From positions 319,643 to 383,642 of the forward strand of contig JAHNZQ020003148.1 in NCBI GenBank assembly GCA_019155205.2: a stretch of 64,000 bases of DNA. The letters run 5' to 3'. The notes under the pieces are model-generated. The model did no database searches. It saw only the letters and a program-made list of their open reading frames with translations, and was not told the origin of the DNA. This stretch comes from Gracilaria vermiculophylla (Eukaryota; Rhodophyta; Florideophyceae; Gracilariales; Gracilariaceae). The position numbers were made by a program, and so were the translations under genes. Shown here one piece after another: positions 31,126-40,507 of the stretch (position 1 is its first letter; every line of letters starts with the position of its first letter).

Positions 31126-31185
31126 CAGGTGGACGACATGCAGGTGGACGACATGCAGGTGGGCGACATGCAGGCGGGCGACACG
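31126..31185. repeat. 15-nt tandem repeat, four units
   Basis: Unit CAGGTGGACGACATG, four contiguous copies: the first two identical, the third with one change and the fourth with three. No coding role is supported. Confidence 0.9.
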
Positions 31186-32015
31186 CATTCTGTGGGAGGA
31201 CAAGGAGAGCTTTCTATGGCGCGATGGGGCGTGTGGGGCTTCGGAGCGCACTGTTCGCATGCATCGCGGTCATTGGTCGCACAATGAACAAGTCAACAGA
31301 ACAGGCACCCGCCGGTTTTGATGCTTCCGCGCGCGGGGCACACAACGGAGAGAACGGCGGTTGCAACGGCGAAGCCGAGTCGGGAGCCGAGCCGAAGGCG
31401 GCGCGGCGGGGGCGGCGCGACGTGACGTGGGCGGCGCGCGCCGGCGCGTCAGGCGCGCGCCGCAGCCGTGGGCGGAGCTGGCGGCGTTGCGTGGCTCGCA
31501 GCAGGCCGGTCTGCGGCGGCGTTGCGCGGCCGCGCGGCGCGGCGGTCACGGCGCGGGCGGCCGAGGCGCGAGGGCTGTGCGCGCGCTGCTTGCGCCGCAG
31601 CCGCCGCGCCAGCGCGCCTGCGCCCGCCACGCACGGCTCTGCTGCCATTCCCGCACGCGCCGCAGCGCGGCGCGCGCGGCGCGACTGTCAGCCGGCGCCG
31701 GCGCCGCGCGCGCCGCACACGCGCGGGAATGGCGCGCGCGCGCGCGCGCGAACGGTGCAGCGGCGCCCGTTTTAACGTCGGCCGCGCGGCGGGGTCGGCG
31801 CGCTCCGTCCTGCGCGTCTGCACGCGCGTCCGATCCCGCAGCCGCCGCCCCGCCGCCCACGTTCGCTCCGTTCCGCGCGCGCGCGCTCGCCTCGCCCCCG
31901 CGTTACACCGCCCCGCGGCTGCGCGGCTGCCCGCTTGGCGCGGCCTGTTTAGCTCCCGCGCCCCGGCCGCGGCTGCCTGTGGTGCCGGCGCGCGCGGCGG
32001 CTCCCGCTTGCTCTG

Positions 32016-32059
32016 CTCTGCGCCTGCTCTGCGCCTGCTCTGCGCCTGCTCTGCGCCTG
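32016..32059. repeat. 11-nt tandem repeat before the Hint gene ATG
   Basis: Unit CTCTGCGCCTG, four exact copies ending 87 nt before the ATG at 32147, probably in the 5' UTR. Confidence 0.85.
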
Positions 32060-32146
32060 CTCCGCGTTGTTGCCGCGCCCGCCCGCCGCTCCGCGCCCCC
32101 GCCGCTCCGCGCCCCCGCTGCTCCGCCACCCGCGCGCGCCCCCACC

Positions 32147-33913
32147 ATGCGCCTGCTCGCGCTGCTTGCCTTCGGCGCCGTGTGCCGCCTGGCCGCCGCC
32201 GAAATCCTCTGGGACACCTGCGAGGGCGAGGCCGACTTCCCGGGCATCGAGAACGGCAACTACTTCAACCTCTGCATCCAAGACCACGAATTCACGGGCG
32301 AGAAATGGGCGTGGACCTTCACGAAGACCACCATCTCCAACACCGTCTTTGATAAATGCCTCTTCGAGAACACCCGTGAGAAGACAAGCAACTTCACCGA
32401 GGCCACGTGGAACTCCGTCCTGTTCAAAGACTGCGAATTCACGAGCTTCACCGACAACGCAATGATCTTTGACAAGACCGTTCTCAACGACGTTCAGTTT
32501 GTCGGATGCACCTTCCACTCCAGCGCCGACATTCACTTCACCGAGTTTATGTTCAACAACGTGTCGTTTGTGGACTGTAACTTCCAGTCCGACACTAACT
32601 TTTCGCTCGGCCAGATCAACGGCATGCTCGTGGACAACTCGCGAATCAAGCGCTCCTCCGCTGCCACCACTGCGTCCGGAAACGATGCGTTCAGGATGCA
32701 CCAGTTGACCGTGCGCGACTTTCTCATCAAGGACTCGCAGTTCATCAACCCCATCCGCTTCGAGGGCGTTGCCGCCGCCGATATTGCCGTCAACGACACT
32801 TCTTTCAACAAGGTGTTCTGTCACAGTTTGGAGGAGACCGGCCCGTTTCAGAGCGAGCCTGAGATCAGGTATTTCAGCGGCTTTAATGACACCATTTTTG
32901 CGGGCGTCGACTTCTTAGACAAAGTTCTGTGCGACCAGACTTCGTGGCATGGCATGCATTTTGAGAATGTTACTTTCTGGACCGATGCTACGTTTGCCAG
33001 CTCGGACATTCTTGACATGTATTGGAACAAGGTGAAAATGGATACGCGCGATGGTTCGCAATCGGAGCTGGACCTCTCCAACAGCTACATCAGGCGGCGT
33101 GTATTGGCCAACACCACCGTAAAGGGCGTGGCCAACTTCAAGAAGAGTATATTTGAAACGGTGTTGGTGCAAAACTTTAACGGCGACACTCCGATTTTCG
33201 ACGATGCTGAGTTTCGACAAGAGTACATTGACGGTGCCTGTTGCACGCGTGCATGCAAGACGCTCAAATGCGTGTGTAACATTACAGAGCCGTCTGGCGT
33301 GTGCCCAGAGGGCGACCACACCGTGAACATTAATGTGATACCGATTTGCTTCCCGGCTTCGGCTTCTTTGCGACGCCATGATGGTGCCGTTGTTCGCATG
33401 GAAGACGTTTCTATCAGTGATAAGATTGCCGTTGGCGGTGGTTACCATTCCGATATTTACTTCTTCGGTCATCGGTCTGCCGAGGCCACGGCCGAATTCG
33501 TTTCCGTTCAACATGATGCCTCTGAGAAGCCCCTTCGTATCTCGGCGGACCACTACTTGTACGTGAACGGGAAACTGAGCACGGCGCGAACGGTGAGCAC
33601 CGGAGATGTGCTGCGCGGTGCGGACGGACAGGACACGGTCACGGTGCTTGGCACGGGGCGCGAAATGCACCGCGGAGTATACGCGCCAACATCTCTGCAC
33701 GGCGATTTGTTGGTGGACGACATTGTGGTTTCGAGTTATACGAAGGCGTTGCATCCAGGCGTGGCGCACAAGATGCTCTACCCTCTGAGGCTTTTGTACC
33801 GATACGGACCGGCTTCCGTGGTGAGCCGTTTCGCAATGTTGCACGAACGCAGTTGGGCGGGGCTAGCTCGTGTGCTGCGTTTGCCGGAGGGCGCTGACGT
33901 GATGGACGTTTAG
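32147..33913 (+). CDS. Secreted beta-helix protein with hedgehog-type Hint module
   Basis: 588 residues, single exon. A signal peptide (MRLLALLAFGAVCRLAAA) is followed at about 45-335 by repeating motifs such as LFKDCEF, VQFVGCTF and VSFVDCNF, typical of a right-handed beta-helix (pentapeptide-like); several NxT/S glycosylation sites are present. A Cys cluster (about 363-382, CCTRACKTLKCVC) precedes the Hint domain. This begins at ICFPASASL, with Cys401 where hedgehog proteins have their nucleophile, has SADH (His469) for the TxxH box, and ends HGDLLVDDIVVSSYT...LYPLRLLYR, matching the hedgehog autoprocessing domain. Expected chemistry is an N-S acyl shift and self-cleavage before Cys401, releasing the beta-helix part. 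The position of the hedgehog sterol-transfer Asp is His442. There is no hedgehog signalling domain. Hog-type proteins are known from red algae and other protists. Confidence 0.88.
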   Translation: MRLLALLAFGAVCRLAAAEILWDTCEGEADFPGIENGNYFNLCIQDHEFTGEKWAWTFTKTTISNTVFDKCLFENTREKTSNFTEATWNSVLFKDCEFTSFTDNAMIFDKTVLNDVQFVGCTFHSSADIHFTEFMFNNVSFVDCNFQSDTNFSLGQINGMLVDNSRIKRSSAATTASGNDAFRMHQLTVRDFLIKDSQFINPIRFEGVAAADIAVNDTSFNKVFCHSLEETGPFQSEPEIRYFSGFNDTIFAGVDFLDKVLCDQTSWHGMHFENVTFWTDATFASSDILDMYWNKVKMDTRDGSQSELDLSNSYIRRRVLANTTVKGVANFKKSIFETVLVQNFNGDTPIFDDAEFRQEYIDGACCTRACKTLKCVCNITEPSGVCPEGDHTVNINVIPICFPASASLRRHDGAVVRMEDVSISDKIAVGGGYHSDIYFFGHRSAEATAEFVSVQHDASEKPLRISADHYLYVNGKLSTARTVSTGDVLRGADGQDTVTVLGTGREMHRGVYAPTSLHGDLLVDDIVVSSYTKALHPGVAHKMLYPLRLLYRYGPASVVSRFAMLHERSWAGLARVLRLPEGADVMDV

Positions 33914-34825
33914 ACCGCCGCGGGGTTGGCGAGTGACTTTTCTGATTCCTTTTGCGCTTGTCTCCTTTTTGGCTGCGACTTGTGGGAGATGAGATTTTAA
34001 TAAGTGAAACTTGTAGAAATAGGCTTGTGTTGAGGCGTGGATGGGTTTTGTGTGCTGATCGAAGGCGGTTCCAGTTGGTTATTTTTCGACCTGCGTACAG
34101 TAAACGAAGTGGCAAGTATGCACGAGAGGTTTATTAACAGTCAATCATGTGTGCACGTTTTGGTGGACGGGGAGGAAAACGGCGGCGTTGAGATGGTCGA
34201 GAACTGCAGCGCGACGGATTTGACAACTTGCGAGCTGCGACCGGCACGCGCGAGCGAGATGCGCGACCGCTGGCGATACATTTTGGCCGATACGTCGGAG
34301 TTGCTGCCGTGTGTGGGAGCTGTCGTGAGCGCGTGGGCGGTGGTCGGCTGGGAGAAAACGCTGCGCTGCATGCGAAGAGGTAAAGTAGGAAAGGTACAGT
34401 ACATTACTGTGGAACACGCGTGCATGCGTGCATCGGGTGCGCTGCGGCCGTGGTGGAGTGCTCGCGGAAGCGGTGACGTACCGCCCGCGAGGTGCGTACA
34501 GTGGAAGGGAAGCTTTACTTGGCACAAGCGCGCCGCACGCGGAGACGGAGCGAGTTTGCGTGCAACACAGCGGCAGTGGGCGGAGCCAACCTCGCCACCC
34601 CACCACAGACTGCACCGTACAGTGAAAGTGCTGCTTGCCGCCGCGAAAATTGACAGTTGGCTACCCTTCGCAGCCAGTCACAAAAATGGAATTGGAAGAT
34701 TGAGCGAGGTGCACAACCAATGAGACAAACGCTCGAGCGACGCTGCGATTCGCAGCCTTGGCATCGCTCGAGCGCCAGAGTGGTTGAAACGCAGCCCCGA
34801 GCAATCGCTCGTCTCTCCACTGCGC
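33914..34825. other. Intergenic, no gene supported
   Basis: Between two plus-strand genes. A 228-codon open frame at 34037-34723 has no domain and is not called. Confidence 0.45.
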
Positions 34826-35572
34826 ATGCGCCCCACGGTGCCTCGCAACGCCATCCACGCCCTGCCAAAGTACCATGCCAACGTGAAAAAGCACCCCTCC
34901 CGTCGAGCCATGTCAGGTGCGTACCCTCTTCTCGCCAAGTTGCCGGCCGCGCCCTCATCCATTTGCACCCAGTTCCGAACCGTGTTGCTCGCCGTGGCGC
35001 ACGTTGCAGCCGGGGATGTGCACGGAGTCACCAGCGCCTTTCGCTACATTCACCCCCAACACCACTCCAAAGCGTACGAGCTCGCCGTGGTGCAGGCAAT
35101 GCCGTTCATCGGCATCCCCCGCGCGCTGCACGCAGCCGCCGCTCTGCAAGTTTTGGGCGTCGTTGGTCACCAGCAACCAGCCGCACTCCCTTCCGTCGCA
35201 CACCTCGAGCAAAAGGGCGAGCGCGCGTTCAACCTCATTTACGGTCGCAACGCATACCGCGTGAGAAAGCGATTGAAACAGTTCCACCCGTTCGTGGAGC
35301 AGTGGGTGCTCACCTGCAACTACGGCGCAATGCTTTCGCGCGACGGTGTCACGCTGCGGGAGCGCGAGCTGGCGGCGGTGGCGGCGCTGTCTGTCGACAG
35401 GTGCGCCGCGGTGCAGCTGGCCAGTCACATCCGCGGCGCCTTCAACGTTGGCGCCACGTACGACGAGATCAAGATGACCGTCGAGCATGCGCGCGTCCTG
35501 GCACATGACGACAATTGGAGCAGCGCGGAGGCGGTGCTGCAGACGTGGCATCGCGCTAGATATGCGCTCTAA
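34826..35572 (+). CDS. Carboxymuconolactone decarboxylase / AhpD-like protein
   Basis: 248 residues from the first ATG; the frame extends upstream only with a TTG. The C-terminal part (about 170-240) carries the CMD pattern LRERELAAVAALSVDRCAAVQLASHIRGAFNVGATYDEI. The N-terminal half (about 45-110) may be a second, diverged copy (TVLLAVAHVAAGDVHGVTSA). Family members are gamma-carboxymuconolactone decarboxylases or AhpD-type peroxidase reductases. Here the redox CxxC of AhpD is missing (only one Cys in that segment), so a thiol-peroxidase role is unlikely. The first 45 residues are basic and Pro/His-containing and may be an organelle-targeting peptide. The stop codon interlocks with that of the opposite-strand small membrane-protein gene. 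Confidence 0.72.
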   Translation: MRPTVPRNAIHALPKYHANVKKHPSRRAMSGAYPLLAKLPAAPSSICTQFRTVLLAVAHVAAGDVHGVTSAFRYIHPQHHSKAYELAVVQAMPFIGIPRALHAAAALQVLGVVGHQQPAALPSVAHLEQKGERAFNLIYGRNAYRVRKRLKQFHPFVEQWVLTCNYGAMLSRDGVTLRERELAAVAALSVDRCAAVQLASHIRGAFNVGATYDEIKMTVEHARVLAHDDNWSSAEAVLQTWHRARYAL

Positions 35573-35793
35573 CTTTCACTCAACGCGTCCAGCTGCGATT
35601 GCAGCTCCTGACGCGTTTTCACCGCTTGCGCCAGATCCGCTTCCAGTTTCGGAACCACCGCTTGCAGGTGTTGTTTGTGCTTGATGTCTTGCTTGTGCAG
35701 GATGTGGAAGCCGAGCGCGCCACCTCCGAAAGTGAACACGATCACGGTGATGCGATCTATCCACGGCCAACCTGGAACTGGTCTAACGGGCAT
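35569..35793 (-). CDS. Small single-pass membrane protein with coiled coil
   Basis: 74 residues. A short N-terminus (MPVRPVPGWPWIDR) precedes one transmembrane helix (ITVIVFTFGGGALGFHIL, about 15-32), a basic stretch (HKQDIKHKQH) and a coiled-coil-like tail (LEADLAQAVKTRQELQSQLDAL). The layout resembles small mitochondrial inner-membrane or assembly proteins, but no family is recognised. It overlaps the CMD-like gene tail to tail by 4 bp (CTAA serves both stops) and is divergent from SEC24. It is called because the frame has a clear membrane/coiled-coil design outside the other gene. Confidence 0.55.
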   Translation of the reverse strand: MPVRPVPGWPWIDRITVIVFTFGGGALGFHILHKQDIKHKQHLQAVVPKLEADLAQAVKTRQELQSQLDALSES

Positions 35794-36271
35794 GTTTGTG
35801 GCTTGGCTGTCGTTGCGAGCGTATCGCCCTGGTCAGCTGTGCTTTGGCTGTGAGTGCGCGCCTCGACTGTTGGAGTGCTTCCGAACTGCAAGTCAAAAAC
35901 CCGACTGAGTGGCCCCTTCACCTGCGCTCGCAAAGCCTCGCCTCCAAGTCGACGTGGACGGTGCGTATGCTGAGCATGAGCAGCAGCAGTGCATGAGTCT
36001 GATCGCCGAATTGAGAGCTGTACACAAATCATTGGTTCTAAATAGCTCACGGACCACAATAATATTAAATGCGACACATGGTCAAGCTGTCAGCCGCAAG
36101 CACCACCAGCGTCCTGTTTGCCAACCCGACAGCACAGTCGATCGCGCTCGTTTCTTTCACTGCGCCCGTCACCGCCCCGCTGCTCGCTGTGCGCTGCACC
36201 GTCTGGCCATCCGACGTCCGCCAGAGGGGGAGTTTCTGTGCGCCACCTCGCGCTCTCGCTCGCCACCACCC
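35794..36271. promoter_or_regulatory. Shared promoter region, small membrane protein / SEC24
   Basis: 478 bp between divergent starts. The SEC24 frame is open upstream to 35909, but the sequence there is not Pro/Gln-rich like the SEC24 N-terminus and is taken as non-coding. Confidence 0.4.
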
Positions 36272-39200
36272 ATGGCTGGTCGATATCCGACACCTCCCGC
36301 CTCTGGCAACGCGTATGCTCCGCAGCGCGCTCAGCAAGCTCAGCAGCGGTGGCCGACTCATTCACAACCGCAGCAACCTGCTCAACCTGCACCGCCCGCA
36401 CTCAACGCACCTCCAAATGCGCAATTGCACCCCTTAGGAGTCACTCCCCAGACCCATCTCCCTCCGAACGCCCGCGCCCCACATCCGCAGCAACTCGCAC
36501 CTCACGCGTTGCGCCATTCCTACCCGCCGCGCCCGATCCGTCCGCCACCTTCGCAGCAACTTCCATCGCAACCAAGTCAGCCACCTCCAATGCAACAACC
36601 TCCGCCGTACGCCGTGAATCAGCCTGTGCAGTACGCCGCAAAGCAGATGCAGCAGAGACCAGCCACTTACGCGCAACCGCCTTCCACTCCATACATCCAA
36701 CCCCCCGTCGCTCAGGCCCCTCCCCAAAACGTAGCGCCCGCTAACTATGCTCCGCCGCAATCATACAAATCAGCTGCAGGTGCCGCTGCAATGCCGAGCA
36801 GGCCCATCCCTTCTATGCAGATGCGCCCAGCACCGCCAACAGCCGCTATGCAGAATATGAGCCTGCGACAGCCATCTGCGCCTCCACCAGGAATGCGTGC
36901 GGCTCCAGTCACCGATGCGCGCCTTCTTCCTCGTCCGGATATGAATGGCCCGGCAGTCGCGTCTCGGATATCGACAGGCGATCCTGTTCCAAGTCCGCCG
37001 CTTGAGACCGCCCCGTTCCCCGATCCGGTCACTGGTCAGGCCAAACCGCACATGGCAGTTGAACCAGCCGCTTGCCCGCCCCAAGTGTTCGTGCCCGTGA
37101 GCAATCGCGTCGTGAGGCTGAGCAACACTGCATTCCCGATGACCATCGCTCTGGCGAAGAAATACTCCCTCCCCCTAGGCGCTGTCATTCAACCGCTTGC
37201 CAAGGACGAGCCCGTGCCAGTTGTGAACTTTGGCGGTGCCGGAATTGTCAGATGTCGCAGATGTCGATCATACGTCAATTTTTCTTGTTCGTTTAAGGAT
37301 GGTGGGCGGAGATGGCTGTGTAGCATGTGTGGGTTCACCAATGATGTTCCTTCGGAGTACTTCTCCCCCCTTGATCAAAATGGGAAGAGGAGGGATGCCG
37401 CCGAGCGCCCGGAATTGTGTCGAGGTTCTGTGGAATTTGTCGCCCCTGCAGAATACATGGTTCGCCCTCCCATGCCCCCGGTTTACCTTTTCGTTCTGGA
37501 AACAACACCAGCGTCCATGGGCTCAGGCGCCTTGAATGCGGCAATTGCAGGAATCAAGAAGTCCATCAATTCGATGCCAAACGAGGGAAGAACGCGAGTT
37601 GGAATCATAACGTTTGATTCAGCTGTTCACTTTTACAGGCTTACTGCAGGGGAAGATAGTGAGCCAGCAATTTATGTGATCTCCGATATCAACGATATAT
37701 TCCTTCCAACTCCTGACAGCATTATGGTCCAGCTGAGCGAATGCCGGCCTTGTTTCGAGCGTGCACTGGACATGATCGCGCAGTTGCAAGTGCACACCAA
37801 AAACGTCGCATCTGCACCCTCGTGCCTCGGAGCTGCTATCAAAGGAGCGCAGAAAGCACTAGAATACAGCGGGGGGAAAATGCTTATCTTGGCAGCTTCG
37901 AGGCCAACTGTGGGACCTGGGTCACTTCGAGAACGTGGGGATCATACGTATCTTGGCACTGATCAGGAACGGGCAATTCTTCGGCCTGCTTCCTCCATTT
38001 ATAGTCAGATGGCAGTCACCATGTCAAAGTACCAAATCAGCTGTGATATGTTCTTGTGTCCTCCTCCCGGTGGGCACTTTTTAGATGTTCCCACTCTTGC
38101 TCCGCTTGTCAAGTTCACTGGCGGAGAGCTGTTCTTCAGTCCCAATTTTGAAGCTCCAAAGGATGCACCGCGGCTTCAGCTTGTTATCAACAGAGTCCTG
38201 GCACGCGAGACCGGTTTAGAAGCAGTCATGCGCATCCGAGCTACGAGGAGCATAAGGTGCGTAAACTTCAGCGGTCGTTTCTTTCTTAGATCTGCTGATC
38301 TTCTTGCACTGCCAAATGTTGATGCGGATAAGGCGTATGCTGTACAGTTTCAGTTTGAGGATAGCAACGTTGGTGAGGGACCATTCTGCCTGCAAGTTGC
38401 GTTATTGTATACGACAACAACCGGGGAAAGGAGAATTCGGGTTCACACAGCTGCTCTTCCGGTCACCAGCTCACTCTCGGATCTTTTCACGCGAGTGGAT
38501 TCACCTGCCACGACAAACATTTTTGCTAGACAAGCTGCAGAGGGCATGAAGGATCGAGGTTTGGAAGAGATGAAGAAAAATCAATTGGAGAAAGTAATCA
38601 GCGCATTGGCAAAGTACAGGGAAGTGTGTCAAACCCAGTACCCGGTTGTGTCGGGAAATGGGCAGCTTCTTCTTCCTGATGCGATGGTTCTCTTACCTTT
38701 GTACATGCATGGACTCGCTAAAACTCCAGTTCTTAGTCGAGACGCGTCAGGCGCATTCCTCTACAAATTTGACGATAAGGCCTATCTGTCGCACTCAGTG
38801 GATGTCATGAATGCGTCAGACGTTTGCGCTTTTGTGTACCCCAACATCATTCCTGTGTATCCATGGCCAGACGGAGATGAAAAACTTCTCAAACATCCGA
38901 ATGGTGCTCCTGCAACCGTGTCAGTGCTGAAATCCGACATATGTGTTCTTATTGATGACGGGCGTAGCTTAATTTTGTGGATAGGAAGCGGAATTCTACA
39001 GCGATTTATCACAGAACTCATTGGAAAAGCTGTCTCAGGTCCAATTGACCCTCGTTTTCTAGCTGTCGAGATTATGAGGCGCGGACATTCAATCAAAGGA
39101 CCAATCTCGAAACTATGTAACACGATCAACTTCATACTTAATGCCCGCAAGCCGTACATACCTTTTCATGTCGTTCCCGCTGGTGATCAAAAGATGCAAC

Positions 39201-39310
39201 CCCGTGTGGAGGCTCTCATGACGGAAGACAGAACGGCCTCCTCTCCAAACTACCGAGAGTTTCTACTTGAATTGCAACGGCGGATTTCACAAGCAGCTGC
39301 ACGGAAATGA
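36272..39310 (+). CDS. SEC24: COPII coat subunit SEC24
   Basis: 1012 residues from the ATG at 36272, single exon. The N-terminal 285 residues are disordered and Pro/Gln/Ala-rich, as in all SEC24 proteins. Next comes the zinc finger CRRCRSYVNFSCSF...WLCSMCG (about 327-353; CxxC-x18-CxxC). It is followed by the vWA-like trunk (YLFVLETTPASMGSGALNAA; RTRVGIITFDSAVHFY; PCLG-like SCLGAAIKGAQKALEYSGGK), the beta-sandwich and helical domains, and a gelsolin-like domain near the end (CVLIDDGRSLILWIGSGI). SEC24 pairs with SEC23 on the ER membrane and selects cargo for COPII vesicles. Length matches the family. Confidence 0.96.
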   Translation: MAGRYPTPPASGNAYAPQRAQQAQQRWPTHSQPQQPAQPAPPALNAPPNAQLHPLGVTPQTHLPPNARAPHPQQLAPHALRHSYPPRPIRPPPSQQLPSQPSQPPPMQQPPPYAVNQPVQYAAKQMQQRPATYAQPPSTPYIQPPVAQAPPQNVAPANYAPPQSYKSAAGAAAMPSRPIPSMQMRPAPPTAAMQNMSLRQPSAPPPGMRAAPVTDARLLPRPDMNGPAVASRISTGDPVPSPPLETAPFPDPVTGQAKPHMAVEPAACPPQVFVPVSNRVVRLSNTAFPMTIALAKKYSLPLGAVIQPLAKDEPVPVVNFGGAGIVRCRRCRSYVNFSCSFKDGGRRWLCSMCGFTNDVPSEYFSPLDQNGKRRDAAERPELCRGSVEFVAPAEYMVRPPMPPVYLFVLETTPASMGSGALNAAIAGIKKSINSMPNEGRTRVGIITFDSAVHFYRLTAGEDSEPAIYVISDINDIFLPTPDSIMVQLSECRPCFERALDMIAQLQVHTKNVASAPSCLGAAIKGAQKALEYSGGKMLILAASRPTVGPGSLRERGDHTYLGTDQERAILRPASSIYSQMAVTMSKYQISCDMFLCPPPGGHFLDVPTLAPLVKFTGGELFFSPNFEAPKDAPRLQLVINRVLARETGLEAVMRIRATRSIRCVNFSGRFFLRSADLLALPNVDADKAYAVQFQFEDSNVGEGPFCLQVALLYTTTTGERRIRVHTAALPVTSSLSDLFTRVDSPATTNIFARQAAEGMKDRGLEEMKKNQLEKVISALAKYREVCQTQYPVVSGNGQLLLPDAMVLLPLYMHGLAKTPVLSRDASGAFLYKFDDKAYLSHSVDVMNASDVCAFVYPNIIPVYPWPDGDEKLLKHPNGAPATVSVLKSDICVLIDDGRSLILWIGSGILQRFITELIGKAVSGPIDPRFLAVEIMRRGHSIKGPISKLCNTINFILNARKPYIPFHVVPAGDQKMQPRVEALMTEDRTASSPNYREFLLELQRRISQAAARK

Positions 39311-39713
39311 GAGCAAATCGGCGATGTAAAAGTATGCAGTATTCAAAGAATAGGGGAGTACTACGACTGAAACAATTAAATTATGGTGAAGATGCATTTC
39401 ACCGGTACTGAAATCCTGATGGGGTTTGCGATTTCCCTCCCGAAAAATCCGCTGTTGTCGGCTTCATTTCATGAATCAGATCAATGTCATATCATGTTTC
39501 TTCTGCAACAAGCACTTAGAGTAATCATTTCCTAACTACCTTAACGAAATATATAATCGACGATTGTTTGAGGTTTACCCGAGCTCATGGAAGCAAGCCT
39601 TCAAGAGGTCAAGTCTCAATTGTCTAAACACGGAGTGGGTTTCTATAATGAAGTGTTGCACTATGCTAGCTAGATGAGTGACGGAGCGATAATTCACGTC
39701 TACAGGGGCTGGA
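39311..39713. other. Convergent 3' flanks, no gene seen
   Basis: 403 bp between the stops of SEC24 and the MAPR gene. Only AT-rich untranslated sequence is seen. Confidence 0.55.
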
Positions 39714-40436
39714 TTATGCGTTCTTCTTTGTTTCCACATCTTGAGTGATTACAGACTCCGTTTCATTATCGGCAGCGCTTTCGTTGGTCACTAGATATCC
39801 AACTATTGGATACTTTGTAGAGTACTTGGCGTGCCACTGCATGTGTGTATCTTTCTGCACTTCGGTGAGACTGGATAAATCGCCCGTAACGTTTTCTGGA
39901 TCAGTGCTGCTAGTTGCGAGGCCATGGGTTGCGTTTTTTCCGGCGAACACGTGGTAAGGACCGCCAGGACCGTAAAACTCTTTTGCGGAAGTGACGTCAA
40001 ATACGGTGATCTTGGTGCTGAAGGGATCTTTCACGGCGAGGTATATGAGCTGGCCATTTTCGCCATTCTTCCTGCTCAATTCTGATTCGGTAACGGGTCT
40101 CTCGGCACCAGTTTCAGGAACGGATACTTCCATTTCTTGCTCGTCCTTGGAAATGCTCTTTCGCATCAACTGCCTGATGATCAGAAAACAAACCAAGCTC
40201 ACGGCCGAGATAGCGAGAGAGAGAATTCTACGAGCGGGAGTATTGTGCGATCCAGTATTGAGACAAGAGACGGAGGAGCGGTAGAAATAAAACTGCTGTA
40301 AGTCAAATGTTTCTGGATCACAAACCCTTTCAAGTCTTGTCTAAGCTGAATGCGAGATAACGTACGCTAGGCTTTGACCGTCCAGTGCTTTGTTGCTTCT
40401 TGGTTCGAGCTGATCAGCAATCGTTGAGGTGTCCAT
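39714..40436 (-). CDS. MAPR-family membrane heme-binding protein
   Basis: The main exon (40295-39714) encodes a transmembrane helix (ILSLAISAVSLVCFLII), a charged linker, and a cytochrome-b5-like MAPR domain: IYLAVKDPFSTKITVFDVTSAKEFYGPGGPYHVFAGKNATHGLA, with the conserved Tyr/Gly/Pro heme-pocket pattern, then KYSTKYPIVGYLV. Members (PGRMC1, Dap1) bind heme and support P450s and sterol synthesis at the ER. No ATG lies in that exon; an acceptor (GACTTACAG) sits right before it. A likely first exon, 40436-40362, would encode MDTSTIADQLEPRSN and onward. It needs a non-canonical-looking GTTATC donor and a 66-nt intron; a GTACGT donor next to it is out of frame. The domain is secure, the first exon tentative. 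Confidence 0.8.
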
Positions 40437-40500
40437 GATCGTGACGGTACAAGCACAACTCCTCTTGACGATTGCTGATTTTCCTAGTGTTTGTCCCCGG

Positions 40501-40507
40501 TAAAATA
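40501..40507 (-). promoter_or_regulatory. TATA-like element for the MAPR gene
   Basis: TATTTTA on the minus strand, about 65 nt before the proposed ATG at 40436. It supports transcription reaching that first exon. Confidence 0.3.

Larger units (their letters stand above)
30745..32146. other. Intergenic with hairpin and tandem repeats
   Basis: No gene is seen. It holds a long hairpin (30843-30908), a 15-nt tandem repeat (31126-31185), and from about 31300 a GC island that is the promoter and 5' UTR of the Hint gene. The Hint frame is open upstream to 31361 but encodes only compositional Arg/Ala. Confidence 0.6.

Noticed and set aside
31361..32146. N-terminal extension of the Hint protein by 262 codons
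   Set aside because: It is purely compositional Arg/Ala/Pro, includes tandem repeats, and would bury the clear signal peptide at 32147.
34037..34723. 228-codon plus-strand frame
   Set aside because: No recognisable domain; overlaps comparably long frames on the other strand.
35909..36271. Upstream extension of SEC24 by 121 codons
   Set aside because: Not Pro/Gln-rich like SEC24 N-termini; an ATG in good context lies at 36272.
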